This document shows positions 52,007 through 61,206 of a DNA stretch of 64,000 nucleotides, in pieces (the first letter of the stretch is position 1; each line of letters starts with the position of its first letter). The stretch lies in the NCBI RefSeq assembly GCF_001399675.1, contig NZ_LJCO01000030.1, forward strand, positions 124,001 through 188,000, read 5' to 3'. This stretch comes from Paenalicyclobacillus ferrooxydans (GTDB taxonomy: Bacteria > Bacillota > Bacilli > Alicyclobacillales > Alicyclobacillaceae). The position numbers were made by a program, and so were the translations under genes. Below the pieces are notes generated by a model, which saw only the letters and a list, made by a program, of their open reading frames with translations, was not told the origin of the DNA and did not search any database.

Positions 52007-54654
52007 GAATCACATCGGTGCGTCACCTTGATGGACCGAATCTATATATTTATAAACCGATCTTAATGGCTCGGATGGAGTTAGAGGAGTTAACCAATCA
52101 AGAGACAGTTGAGTTTGAGGGATTTTCGGACAAACTGTTGCAGTTACTGCCTGGTCTTCACGAGCATCACTGTGCGAAGGGACGGCCGGGCGGATTCGTC
52201 GAACGCTTATACGGTGGAACGTACTTTGGGCACGTTGTGGAACACACTGCTATCGAACTCGCTACCTTGTGCGGGCTTGATATTCATTACGGTAAAACCG
52301 TCTATGTCGGACCTGACGGTGTCTACGACATCATTATTGAGTGTCGTGAGTTCCCGTGCCAGAAACTTTTGCTCGAACGAGCGCAGGACCTGGTTCAAGC
52401 GCTGCTCGACGGGGCAATCCCGATGCCGATTGGAGAAATTCTTGGTGAGGCAGAATCCGTGCTTGCCCGGACTGCCCTGGGGCCGAGCACGAAGGCGATT
52501 GTCGACGAAGCCCTGTCAAAGGGCATACCGGTTTGGCGACGCGGGAACGGCAGCTTTGTTCAACTGGGATGGGGTCGTGAACGGAAGTTGATTGAGGCGA
52601 CCATCACGCAAAATACTTCAGCGCTTGCTGTAGATATCGCATGCGATAAACAAATGACAAAGAGTATCCTTTACGATTCAGGCGTGCCAGTTCCTGACGG
52701 AGGTATTGCATATGACGAGGATGAGGCTGTGTCTGAATTTCGGCTTTTCCACGGCCCTGTGGTAGTAAAACCGCTTGATGGAAATCAAGGACGTGGTGTG
52801 TCCCTGAACCTGACGACTGACGAGGAGGTCCGAGAGGCCTACCGAACGGCGGCAATTTACTGCCGAAAGGTGATTGTGGAACGCCACATTCCCGGTCGTA
52901 ACCTCCGTTGTTTAGTTGTCGATGGCAAGTTTGTTGCAGCAAGTGAACGCCTTCCAGCGATGGTCTACGGTGATGGTGAAAGCACCGTTGAAGCGCTCAT
53001 CAATCGAGCGAATTCGGATCCGCTGCGTGGCAACGGTCATGAAAAACCCCTGACCAAAATCATCGTGGACGACGTCGTGCGCTATACGCTGCGTAAACAG
53101 GGACTGTCTCTGCAAAGTGTTGTTGCCTGCGGCGAGCGCATATTGCTCAGAGAGAGCGCGAACCTGTCCACAGGTGGACAGGCCATTGACGTAACAGATG
53201 AGGTTCCTGATGCCATCCGACTCGTTGCTGAGCGAGCAGCCCGAGTGATTGGGTTGGATGTCTGCGGTATCGACATGGTTGTGTCTGACGACCAACCACT
53301 TGGCGAGGTGAACAACTGTTACGTTATTGAGGTCAACGCGGCTCCGGGCATCCGTATGCACCATCACCCTTCCTTTGGCAGCCCGAGACCAGTGGCACAA
53401 GCCATTATCAACAGTCTGTTTGGTCCACATCGCAACGGGCGGATCCCCATCGTGTCCATTACTGGCACGAACGGCAAAACGACAACTACCCGCTTGATTG
53501 CACACGTTCTCGGAGATACCGGAAAAACAGTCGGAATGACGACAACGAGTGGTGTGTGGATCGATGGACGACAGATTGCCGAAGGGGATATGACCGGACC
53601 AGCCAGTGCACGAATGGTATTGTCCGATCCCGCTGTGGAAGTGGCCGTGCTCGAGACGGCGCGCGGTGGAATTGTCCGAGGCGGGCTCGCTTACGATAAG
53701 GCGAATGTTGCCGTGTTAACCAACATCACACCGGATCACCTCGGGCAAGACGGCATTGATACGGTAGAGGACCTGATGCACGTCAAGTCGCTCGTCGGTG
53801 AGTGCGTGTCTGAGGATGGAACCGTTGTCCTAAATGCAGACGATCCTAGGTTGGTCAGCTTGTCAACCAGATTCCGGGCAAAGATCACCTACTTTGCGAT
53901 GTCCGAGAAGAATCCCGTTCTATGCCGACATCTAGCGCTTGGGGGAACCGGCTTTTATACATCGGGCGGTTGGTTGATTGAAGCAAGAGGGAATTTGACG
54001 TGGCAGATTATGCCGGTTGGAGAGGTGCCGATCACGATGGGAGGTACCGCCGGTTTTCAGGTTGAGAACACGCTTGCTGCGGTATCCGCACTGCGCGCGA
54101 TGGGTTGCACACGTCAACAAATCGCACGGGGGATGTCCAGTTTTCAGGCGTCTGCAAACAACCCGGGGCGGTGTACGGTATTCCAGCTTCCAAGCGGTGC
54201 GCACGTGATCATTGACTATGGGCATAACCCAGACGGGTTTCGCAGGGTGGGCGAATGGCTCAAAAGGGTTCCGCACAACCGCCTGAAGGGCGTTGTTGGT
54301 GTGCCGGGAGACCGGAATAACACCATGATCCGTGAAAGTGCAGCACAGGCAGCAGAGATCTTCGATGAGCTATACGTCAAAGAAGATGTGGATAAACGAG
54401 GACGTACGCCAGGCGAGGTAGCGGAGTTGTTTCGCGTTGAGATTAACAAGCACGCACCGCACAAGCCTGTGTACGTGGTATTGGCAGAAACAGAGGCCCT
54501 AAGTAAGGCGATGCAGACCGCAGTGCAGGGGGATATCGTGGTATTGTTCTACGAACGATTGAAAGCGGCTGAACAGACAGTGCTTGCCGCTGGCGGAGTC
54601 GTGACAGAGGCACCGTTCAGAGTCGTCTCGCAGAGTGTTGCATTGCCGCTGTAG
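52003..54654 (+). CDS. cphA: Cyanophycin synthetase
   Basis: 883 residues in three parts: an N domain (HLDGPNLYIYKPI; RLYGGTYFGHVVEHTAIEL) of about 160 residues, an ATP-grasp domain (VKPLDGNQGRGVS; VIEVNAAPGIRMHHHPS) to about 480, and a Mur-ligase domain with P loop GTNGKTTTT from residue 488, ETARGGI and DYGHNPDGF. It builds poly-Asp with Arg side chains, a nitrogen and carbon store. AAGGAG precedes the ATG, which overlaps cphB. Confidence 0.96.
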   Translation: MRITSVRHLDGPNLYIYKPILMARMELEELTNQETVEFEGFSDKLLQLLPGLHEHHCAKGRPGGFVERLYGGTYFGHVVEHTAIELATLCGLDIHYGKTVYVGPDGVYDIIIECREFPCQKLLLERAQDLVQALLDGAIPMPIGEILGEAESVLARTALGPSTKAIVDEALSKGIPVWRRGNGSFVQLGWGRERKLIEATITQNTSALAVDIACDKQMTKSILYDSGVPVPDGGIAYDEDEAVSEFRLFHGPVVVKPLDGNQGRGVSLNLTTDEEVREAYRTAAIYCRKVIVERHIPGRNLRCLVVDGKFVAASERLPAMVYGDGESTVEALINRANSDPLRGNGHEKPLTKIIVDDVVRYTLRKQGLSLQSVVACGERILLRESANLSTGGQAIDVTDEVPDAIRLVAERAARVIGLDVCGIDMVVSDDQPLGEVNNCYVIEVNAAPGIRMHHHPSFGSPRPVAQAIINSLFGPHRNGRIPIVSITGTNGKTTTTRLIAHVLGDTGKTVGMTTTSGVWIDGRQIAEGDMTGPASARMVLSDPAVEVAVLETARGGIVRGGLAYDKANVAVLTNITPDHLGQDGIDTVEDLMHVKSLVGECVSEDGTVVLNADDPRLVSLSTRFRAKITYFAMSEKNPVLCRHLALGGTGFYTSGGWLIEARGNLTWQIMPVGEVPITMGGTAGFQVENTLAAVSALRAMGCTRQQIARGMSSFQASANNPGRCTVFQLPSGAHVIIDYGHNPDGFRRVGEWLKRVPHNRLKGVVGVPGDRNNTMIRESAAQAAEIFDELYVKEDVDKRGRTPGEVAELFRVEINKHAPHKPVYVVLAETEALSKAMQTAVQGDIVVLFYERLKAAEQTVLAAGGVVTEAPFRVVSQSVALPL

Positions 54655-54744
54655 CCCAAGTTCCACAGTCATCAAACTTCTTTGTTATTGGTGACTTGAC
54701 GACAGGTCTATCTCGCCGCATGCTTATAGTGGATTTGAGGTGGG

Positions 54745-55593
54745 ATGGTGCTGGTCGAACGCGCATATGCAAAAATTAACCTGACCCTGGACGTTCTCAG
54801 GAAGCGCCCAGATGGATACCATGAGGTCGACATGGTTATGCAGACCGTGGACCTGTCGGATTTAATTTGGATGGACGTTAAAGAATCAGGAATACACCTG
54901 GATTCAGGGGCTTCTAACATTCCGTTGGATGACCGGAATCTGGCGTATGTGGCTGCACAAAAATTTCTTCAGACTGCACAGATTACATCTGGAGTGACGA
55001 TCACGCTTGAGAAAAACATACCTGTAGCCGCAGGGCTTGCCGGAGGTTCTTCGGATGCGGCTGCAGTGCTTCGCGGCTTGAATCGGCTGTTTGATACGGG
55101 GTATTCTGTCGATAAGCTTGCAGAAATGGGCGCATCCATCGGATCGGATGTGCCTTTCTGCGTGTACGGCGGTTCTGCTGTGGCAAAGGGGCGCGGTGAG
55201 CAGTTGACGCGTTTTCGACATAACTTGAAGGCTTGGGCGATTATTGTGCGCCCGCCGATCTTCGTCTCGACTGCAGATGTTTATGGAGCGCTTACGAGGG
55301 ACAACATGTCAGAACAGCCGCGCAGTCAACAGATGGTCGACGCTTTGCTGCGCTGTGATTTTGAGCAGGTTGTCGGACTTGTTACAAACGGCTTGCGACC
55401 CGCTGCGGAACGTCTCTATCCCGAAGTCAAGGAATACGCTGACAGGCTGTCTTCTACTATCGGTCAGCCTGTACATATGTCTGGCAGCGGCCCGACACTC
55501 TTCATCCTCACCCCGACAATGCGCCGGGCACAACGAACATACAACGCCATTCGCGGATTTATGAAGGAAGTTTATTTGTGCCGTTTAATTTAA
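54745..55593 (+). CDS. ispE: 4-diphosphocytidyl-2-C-methyl-D-erythritol kinase
   Basis: A 282-residue GHMP kinase of the MEP isoprenoid pathway: ERAYAKINLTLDVLRKRPDGYHEV, ATP loop PVAAGLAGGSSDAAA, GSDVPFCVYGG and MSGSGPTLF. GAGGTGG stands 4 bases from ATG 54745 and 7 from GTG 54748, so the first Met may be off by one codon. Confidence 0.95.
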   Translation: MVLVERAYAKINLTLDVLRKRPDGYHEVDMVMQTVDLSDLIWMDVKESGIHLDSGASNIPLDDRNLAYVAAQKFLQTAQITSGVTITLEKNIPVAAGLAGGSSDAAAVLRGLNRLFDTGYSVDKLAEMGASIGSDVPFCVYGGSAVAKGRGEQLTRFRHNLKAWAIIVRPPIFVSTADVYGALTRDNMSEQPRSQQMVDALLRCDFEQVVGLVTNGLRPAAERLYPEVKEYADRLSSTIGQPVHMSGSGPTLFILTPTMRRAQRTYNAIRGFMKEVYLCRLI

Positions 55594-55629
55594 TTATGGT
55601 ATAGTCGCGTCAAGTAAGGGGGGGGACGG

Positions 55630-56475
55630 ATGAGGCGATCGGAGCGTCTGATTGGGCTGACTAAGCATCTGCTGGACAGGCCAAATCAAGCCGTTTCCCT
55701 GTCAGGAGTTCAGGGGCTTTTGAATGCCGCAAAGTCTTCATTGAGTGAAGATGTCGCGTTTATAAGGCAAGCTCTCGAGGGGTTGGAACAGGGTACCATT
55801 CAAACCATCTCAGGGGCAGCCGGAGGCGTTCGCTATATCCCCAGGTTATCCGCTTCGGAACGGACTGCTTTTGCAGCAGATATGGTCAGTCGTCTCGAGG
55901 ACTCGTCTCGGATGCTGGCAGGCGGTTTCATTTACATGTCAGACATCCTGGGCGATCCGATGGTGATTGACAACGTCGGTCGCCTGTTTGCGGAAGCCTA
56001 CTCAGACAGTCACGTGAACGTCGTCGTGACGGTTGAAACAAAGGGCATTCCCCTCGCGGTTGCAACCGCACACTATTTGAACTGTCCCCTCGCAATTGTC
56101 CGACGTGAGCACCGGGTCACTGACGGCTCTGTGGTCAGTGTGCACTACGTCAGCGGATCAAATCGACGAATTCAAAGCATGTCGATTTCCAAACGGGCCA
56201 TGCCAGATTTTGCCCGTGCACTTGTCGTCGACGATTTTATGAAGGCGGGAGCCACGTGCAAGGCTGTTGTACATCTGTTGGCAGAGTTTCAAGCAACGGT
56301 CGTAGGAACGGCAGTATTCGCGGCCACCACGGAACCGAAGGAGAAACTGGTAGCCGACTATAAGGCATTGTTTGAAGTCTCTGACCTCGAAGAGGGAAAA
56401 GTGCCCATTGTCCTCCCTGTAATGCAGTCAGACGCGGTTTTGCAAGACAAAGGTGAGATGCGGGCAAATCCATAA
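55630..56475 (+). CDS. purR: Purine operon repressor PurR
   Basis: 281 residues: winged helix N-terminal domain (SERLIGLTKHLLDRPNQAVSL), then a phosphoribosyltransferase-like domain with VETKGIPLAVATAH and PRPP loop LVVDDFMKAGATCK. It represses purine genes and is relieved by PRPP. A TATAGT -10-like element lies just before the gene. The tail after residue 265 is short. Confidence 0.95.
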   Translation: MRRSERLIGLTKHLLDRPNQAVSLSGVQGLLNAAKSSLSEDVAFIRQALEGLEQGTIQTISGAAGGVRYIPRLSASERTAFAADMVSRLEDSSRMLAGGFIYMSDILGDPMVIDNVGRLFAEAYSDSHVNVVVTVETKGIPLAVATAHYLNCPLAIVRREHRVTDGSVVSVHYVSGSNRRIQSMSISKRAMPDFARALVVDDFMKAGATCKAVVHLLAEFQATVVGTAVFAATTEPKEKLVADYKALFEVSDLEEGKVPIVLPVMQSDAVLQDKGEMRANP

Positions 56476-56503
56476 AATTGTGCCGAAATGGGGATGGGAA
56501 GTC

Positions 56504-56878
56504 ATGGAACAGATCTCGACAAATCAAGCACCGGCAGCAATTGGACCGTATGCGCAGGCAGTGAAAATCGGGCAGTTTGTATACACATCCGGACAGATCC
56601 CGCTCACTGCGGATGGTACGTTTGTGGAAGGATCAATCGAAGATCAGATTACTCAGGTACTTGCAAACCTTGACGCCGTTTTGACGGCTGCAGGGTGTGG
56701 CCGCAGCGATGTTGTCAAAGCGACGATTTTCATGACCAACCTTGCTGACTTCGATAAGGTGAACCAAGCTTATGGGACCTTTTTTGGGGATCACCGGCCT
56801 GCTCGTTCAACGGTTCAGGTTGCCGGGTTGCCGCGAGGAGCTCAAGTTGAGATCGAACTCGTCGCCTACCAGGCCTGA
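56504..56878 (+). CDS. ridA: RidA family enamine/imine deaminase (YabJ)
   Basis: 124 residues with NQAPAAIGPYAQAVK, FVYTSGQIPLT, DVVKATIFMTNLADF and the catalytic Arg in RPARSTVQVAGLPRGAQVEIE. It hydrolyses reactive 2-aminoacrylate. ATG 56504 with a GGGGATGGGA site. Gene pair purR-ridA is conserved in Bacillus. Confidence 0.95.
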   Translation: MEQISTNQAPAAIGPYAQAVKIGQFVYTSGQIPLTADGTFVEGSIEDQITQVLANLDAVLTAAGCGRSDVVKATIFMTNLADFDKVNQAYGTFFGDHRPARSTVQVAGLPRGAQVEIELVAYQA

Positions 56879-56899
56879 TACGAGTTTAGGATTGAGAGG

Positions 56900-56930
56900 G
56901 ACACCGCGATTTGACGTGGTGTCTTTTTTT
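56900..56930 (+). terminator. Terminator of ridA
   Basis: GACACCGCG (56900-56908) pairs with CGTGGTGTC (56915-56923), followed by T8. Confidence 0.92.
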
Positions 56931-57001
56931 ATAATTTCCTTTCAATTTCTGTGAGGTGTTAAAATATTTTTTGAACAAATTCGAAAAATTTAAACGATAA
57001 G

Positions 57002-57030
57002 GAAGGAGTTTTCCGATGAATGTGGAATAG
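57002..57030 (+). promoter_or_regulatory. Sigma-H promoter of spoVG
   Basis: GAAGGAGTT (57002-57010) and GTGGAATAG (57022-57030) with 11 bases between match RnAGGAwww-N11/12-RnnGAATww at all but two positions. spoVG is a classical sigma-H gene. An AT-rich stretch lies upstream, as in Bacillus. Confidence 0.8.
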
Positions 57031-57076
57031 AAAAACAGTATATCAACGGTGATCTGCTCAAAGGGTGGTGAATGTG

Positions 57077-57349
57077 ATGCAAATAACGGATGTACGTCTG
57101 CGTCGCGTCAATAGTGAAGGTCGGATGAAGGCGATTGCTTCCATCACAATTGATAGTGAGTTTGTGGTACATGACATCCGCGTCATCGATGGGAATAATG
57201 GAATGTTTGTTGCGATGCCAAGCAAGAAAACACCAGATGGCGAGTTTCGCGACATTGCCCATCCAATTTCTTCAGCTACACGTCAAAAAATTCAAGAGGC
57301 TGTTCTGGATGAGTATTACAGGGCGGATGTGGAGCAACCCAGCGCCTGA
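57077..57349 (+). CDS. spoVG: Septation/RNA-binding regulator SpoVG
   Basis: 90 residues: [44 protein letters not shown] and [21 protein letters not shown] are typical (each segment continuous). SpoVG influences division septum position in sporulation. GGGTGGTGA stands 6 bases before ATG 57077. Confidence 0.95.
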   Translation: MQITDVRLRRVNSEGRMKAIASITIDSEFVVHDIRVIDGNNGMFVAMPSKKTPDGEFRDIAHPISSATRQKIQEAVLDEYYRADVEQPSA

Positions 57350-57424
57350 ATATTGCGTCAATCCCGCAATTTGACGGTGCTTTTCCGTTTAAGGTTCAGC
57401 AGATGAAACCCAAGAAGAGCATTG

Positions 57425-57451
57425 GGCTCGGACAACTGTCCGAGCCTTTTT
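57425..57451 (+). terminator. Terminator of spoVG
   Basis: Bases 57425-57434 pair with 57437-57446 in a tight hairpin, followed by T5. Confidence 0.9.
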
Positions 57452-57531
57452 GCGATCCTCGGAGAAATTGCGGTCGAGTTTACCAAAATAGATTGTTTTG
57501 TGGGAACACTCGGGTTAAAATAACCACTTCA

Positions 57532-57560
57532 TTGCAAACCCATGCAGGGTTCGTTACACT
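57532..57560 (+). promoter_or_regulatory. Sigma-A promoter of glmU
   Basis: TTGCAA (57532-57537), 17-base spacer, TACACT (57555-57560), about 30 bases before the glmU start. Confidence 0.65.
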
Positions 57561-57590
57561 GAATAAGAGTGTTTTTGTGGAGGCGATGTT

Positions 57591-58991
57591 GTGGGAAGAA
57601 GCGCCATCGTACTGGCCGCAGGACTTGGGACTCGAATGAAATCAAAGCGTCATAAGGTCCTTCACGAAGTGTGCGGGAAGCCTATGATCTTGCATATTCT
57701 TGATGAACTAGAGCAGCTAGATCTTGACCAAATCATTGTTGTTGTAGGACAACAGCGAGAGGCCGTACAGGCGGCCATTGGTGGAAGAGCAGAAATCGCT
57801 GTCCAGTCTGAGCAACTCGGGACAGGACACGCCGTCCAGGCTGCGGTTCCGTTGCTTCGGCAGGACGTCGAGACAACGATCGTGTTGTACGGAGATGCAC
57901 CGCTCATCCGGGCGCAGACGATTTCAGCATTGCTTAGTGAACGCGAGCAATCCCAAGCGGCAGCTTGTGTCTTGACTGCTGATGTAGCAAATCCGAAAGG
58001 CCTTGGCAGAGTTATCCTTGACGACAGCGGGCACGTTACTCGAGTTGTGGAAGAAAAGGATGCGACCGCTGACGAGAAGCATATCCATCTTATCAATACA
58101 GGCATTTATGCATTTGACACAATCCATCTCGTCCGAGCATTAGCGAGACTGCAACCGGACAACGCTCAAGGTGAGTACTATCTTACCGATACTTTGTCGA
58201 TTCTTCGCGAAGAATGTCAACACGTGTGTGCTTTACCGGTCGAAGATGTCGATGAGATCGCCAGCGTCAATGACCTTGTGCAACTCGCAGATGTTGAAAG
58301 GCTGATGCGGGTGCGCATTTGTCAGAGGTGGATGCGAGAAGGGGTCACGATTGTGAACCCTGAACACACGTACATTGGCCTTGACGTGACGATTGGACGA
58401 GACACGATACTCTATCCTGGAACCATTCTAGAAGGAAAGACTGTCATTGGAGACGAGTGCATCATCGGCCCGAACACGAGGCTCGTAAATATGACCGTAA
58501 GCGATCGCGTGAAAGTTGAGCAGTCTGTGGGTTATGACAGTCTGATCGAAGGCTTTGCACAAGTGGGTCCATTCGCTTACATCAGACCCGGTTCAGAGAT
58601 TGGTGCTCGAGTGAAAATTGGGGACTTTGTCGAGATTAAGAAAAGCAAAATTGGTGAAGATACCAAAATTAGTCACTTGGCCTATGTGGGTGACGCCACT
58701 GTTGGAAAGCGTGTCAACATTGGTTGCGGTGTTATCACTGTGAATTACGATGGCAAAGAAAAGCATCAAACCCTTATCGGTGACGACAGTTTTGTCGGAT
58801 CGAACGTGAACTTGATTGCTCCACTGTCGATTGGAGAAGGTGCTTATCTGTGTGCAGGTTCCACGATTACAGATGAGGTTCCGACAGATGGTTTCGCGAT
58901 CGGCAGAAACCGACAGGTAACCAAAGCCGACTACGTGAAGTCGTGGCGAAAAAGTCGATTGGATAAAGATTCAGGGGACGAGGAGGCGTAG
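57591..58991 (+). CDS. glmU: Bifunctional GlmU (UDP-GlcNAc pyrophosphorylase/GlcN-1-P acetyltransferase)
   Basis: 466 residues: uridylyltransferase domain with LAAGLGTRMKS, QLGTGHAVQ and GDAPLI, then a left-handed beta-helix acetyltransferase domain with hexapeptide repeats (from ~250) and the active-site NYDGKEKH. It makes UDP-GlcNAc for cell wall. GTG start with GGAGGCGAT. Confidence 0.97.
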   Translation: MGRSAIVLAAGLGTRMKSKRHKVLHEVCGKPMILHILDELEQLDLDQIIVVVGQQREAVQAAIGGRAEIAVQSEQLGTGHAVQAAVPLLRQDVETTIVLYGDAPLIRAQTISALLSEREQSQAAACVLTADVANPKGLGRVILDDSGHVTRVVEEKDATADEKHIHLINTGIYAFDTIHLVRALARLQPDNAQGEYYLTDTLSILREECQHVCALPVEDVDEIASVNDLVQLADVERLMRVRICQRWMREGVTIVNPEHTYIGLDVTIGRDTILYPGTILEGKTVIGDECIIGPNTRLVNMTVSDRVKVEQSVGYDSLIEGFAQVGPFAYIRPGSEIGARVKIGDFVEIKKSKIGEDTKISHLAYVGDATVGKRVNIGCGVITVNYDGKEKHQTLIGDDSFVGSNVNLIAPLSIGEGAYLCAGSTITDEVPTDGFAIGRNRQVTKADYVKSWRKSRLDKDSGDEEA

Positions 58992-58994
58992 GGA

Positions 58995-59939
58995 TTGTCC
59001 ATTGATGGCGAGTTAAAAATCTTTACGGGAAATGCAAACCCTCAACTAGCCCAGGAGATTGCCGACCATATTGGCGTCGAACTCGGCGAGTGTTCTGTCA
59101 TGCGGTTTAAAGACGGAGAGGTACGCATCAACCTTGCAGAAAGCGTACGCGGGTGTAATGTGTTTGTGGTTCAATCCACATCTGCTCCGGTAAACGAAAA
59201 TCTGATGGAACTGCTGATTATGATTGATGCCTTGAAAAGGGCATCTGCGCGGACCATCAATGTACTCATCCCTTATTACGGATACGCACGCCAAGACCGC
59301 AAAGCTCGAGCACGCGACCCGATAACAGCGAAATTGGTCGCAAACCTCCTGCAGACCGCGGGTGCAAACCGGGTGATCTGTATGGACTTGCATGCGGGGC
59401 AGATTCAAGGGTTCTTTGACATCCCGCTCGACCATCTCGTGGGAATGCCGATTCTAGCCAATTACTTCCTGACCAAGAATATCGACAATCCTGTCGTTGT
59501 GTCTCCTGACATGGGGGGAGTCACTCGCGCACGCGCCTTGGCGGAGCGGCTGGGTGCTCCTCTTGCCATCATCGACAAACGCCGTCCTGACGCAAATGTG
59601 GCTGAAGTCATGAATATCATTGGTGACATTCAAGGCAAAACAGCAATCTTGATTGACGATATGATTGATACGGCGGGCACGATTACTCTCGGTGCCAAGG
59701 CACTGATGGATCGTGGTGCGCGAGAAGTGTACGCCTGCTGCATTCATCCGGTTCTTTCCGGAGACGGTGTGGACAAGCTTCAGAACTCGCCCATTAAAGA
59801 GGTCATCGTGACGAACACGATTGCTCTGCCGCCAGAAAAACGGATCGATAAAATTTCGGTCTTGTCAGTGGCGGAGTTAATGGCTGAGGCCGTGATGCGC
59901 GTGCATACCCACCGGTCGATCAGTCAATTGTTCGATTAG
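58995..59939 (+). CDS. prs: Ribose-phosphate pyrophosphokinase
   Basis: 314 residues: [66 protein letters not shown] and PRPP loop [13 protein letters not shown]. Makes PRPP. TTG 58995 is 8 bases after GGAGGCG; only 3 bp after glmU. Confidence 0.97.
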   Translation: MSIDGELKIFTGNANPQLAQEIADHIGVELGECSVMRFKDGEVRINLAESVRGCNVFVVQSTSAPVNENLMELLIMIDALKRASARTINVLIPYYGYARQDRKARARDPITAKLVANLLQTAGANRVICMDLHAGQIQGFFDIPLDHLVGMPILANYFLTKNIDNPVVVSPDMGGVTRARALAERLGAPLAIIDKRRPDANVAEVMNIIGDIQGKTAILIDDMIDTAGTITLGAKALMDRGAREVYACCIHPVLSGDGVDKLQNSPIKEVIVTNTIALPPEKRIDKISVLSVAELMAEAVMRVHTHRSISQLFD

Positions 59940-59980
59940 GCGAATTATCAGCAACGTGAAATTCAGTAACGTGTAAATTC

Positions 59981-60014
59981 AGGGCCGACAACGAAACTGA
60001 AGTTGTCAGGCCCT
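59981..60014 (+). terminator. Hairpin after prs
   Basis: AGGGCC-GACAAC pairs with GTTGTC-GGCCCT, with one bulged A. No strong T tract, so termination may be partial. Confidence 0.6.
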
Positions 60015-60054
60015 GTTGGTGTGCCTGCGCGCTTTGATTTCGGAGGTGATGGTA

Positions 60055-60630
60055 TTGAAGGTTGTCGTCGGGTTGGGAAATCCAGGTTTGAAATATCATC
60101 ACACAAGGCATAACGTAGGCTTTGATGTGGTTGATGAGCTCGCCAAGAGGATGGGAGTCTCCGTCACCAAGGACCAGTGGCAGGCATTGTCCGCCGAGAC
60201 TCGAGTCGGGCAGGAAAAGGTACTGTTGGTTAAGCCGCAAACGTATATGAATAACAGTGGTGAGTCTGTACGGGCGATTTTTCAGTTTTACCAGGAGGCA
60301 TTGCCGGAACACGACCTGATCGTGATTTACGACGATATGGACTTTGCCGTCGGGAACTTCCGTTTGCGACAGCAAGGCAGTGCCGGTGGTCACAACGGGA
60401 TTAAGTCCATCATCAACCACATACAGACAAGTGAATTTGCACGCGTGCGGATTGGTATCGGCAGACCGGCACCAGAGTGGACTGTGATTGATCACGTCCT
60501 TGGCAGTTTCTCGCGAACCGACAGAAAGCTTGTGGACGCGGTTGTGGAGCGCGCATCAGATGCGGTGGTTTTTGCCCTTGAAAACAGTTTTTCTTTAGCG
60601 ATGAATCGGTTTAACACCAGTCCTTCGTAA
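60055..60630 (+). CDS. pth: Peptidyl-tRNA hydrolase
   Basis: 191 residues: KVVVGLGNPGLKYHHTRHNVGF with the catalytic His, KPQTYMNNSG, YDDMDFAVGNFRLRQQGSAGGHNGIKS (Asp and binding loop, family-continuous). TTG 60055 is chosen because GGAGGTGAT lies at optimal distance, while ATG 60049 is on the site. Confidence 0.96.
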   Translation: MKVVVGLGNPGLKYHHTRHNVGFDVVDELAKRMGVSVTKDQWQALSAETRVGQEKVLLVKPQTYMNNSGESVRAIFQFYQEALPEHDLIVIYDDMDFAVGNFRLRQQGSAGGHNGIKSIINHIQTSEFARVRIGIGRPAPEWTVIDHVLGSFSRTDRKLVDAVVERASDAVVFALENSFSLAMNRFNTSPS

Positions 60631-60668
60631 GACACAACAACGAACTTGCAGTTGCCTTGCAAGAAAGC

Positions 60669-60698
60669 GTATGGAACGGAGGACGCCCCCCCATAATA
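60669..60698 (+). promoter_or_regulatory. Possible sigma-F promoter of fin
   Basis: GTATG (60669-60673) and CATAATA (60692-60698), 18 bases apart. fin is a sigma-F gene in B. subtilis. Confidence 0.4.
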
Positions 60699-60753
60699 AT
60701 GAGAGAACCAGCGCAATGGTGTTTAGACACCTGCTGAGGGAGGCGTACGTTTC

Positions 60754-60999
60754 ATGCGCGTAGAATACTGGTGTAAGCATTGCAACCACTTTGTCGGTTC
60801 CTTGGACAGGCCAGGGTGGAACGAACACGATGTAGAACTCAATTGCGGCCTGACCAGCCTGACTCCAGTGGAGAGAAATGAATCCGTGGCATATAATAGG
60901 GAACACGGCGTGGTGGTCGTGCAGACCGTTTGCGACTATTGTCAGCAGGCTTTAGAGTCTCATCCAGAGTTGTTGGTTGAAGGTAAGTTGTTACAATAA
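60754..60999 (+). CDS. fin: Anti-sigma-F factor Fin
   Basis: An 81-residue zinc protein: CKHCNHFVG near the N terminus, C-x2-C again as CDYC, and the segments HFVGSL and GVVVVQTVCDYCQQALE typical of Fin (YabK). It helps switch from sigma-F to sigma-G in the forespore. ATG with GGGAGGCG 9 bases upstream. Confidence 0.92.
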   Translation: MRVEYWCKHCNHFVGSLDRPGWNEHDVELNCGLTSLTPVERNESVAYNREHGVVVVQTVCDYCQQALESHPELLVEGKLLQ

Positions 61000-61047
61000 T
61001 AAGGTTTTGAAAAATTGACGTGACCGGAGCCGGGATAACGGCGACGG

Positions 61048-61075
61048 AACCGCCCTTGGCCGGAACGGGGCGGTT
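61048..61075 (+). terminator. Terminator of fin
   Basis: AACCGCCC (61048-61055) pairs with GGGCGGTT (61068-61075), followed by further T. Confidence 0.85.
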
Positions 61076-61206
61076 TTTACGCGCGCCGTCGTACTTCGGA
61101 TCTGTCGTCATTTTCCGAATATGCAATCGGCGACTCTCAACAGGCCATGGAAGGTGAACAGCCTCCAAGTCTGTGTGAGATTCGTCCAGGTTGTAGGAGG
61201 GGTAAC

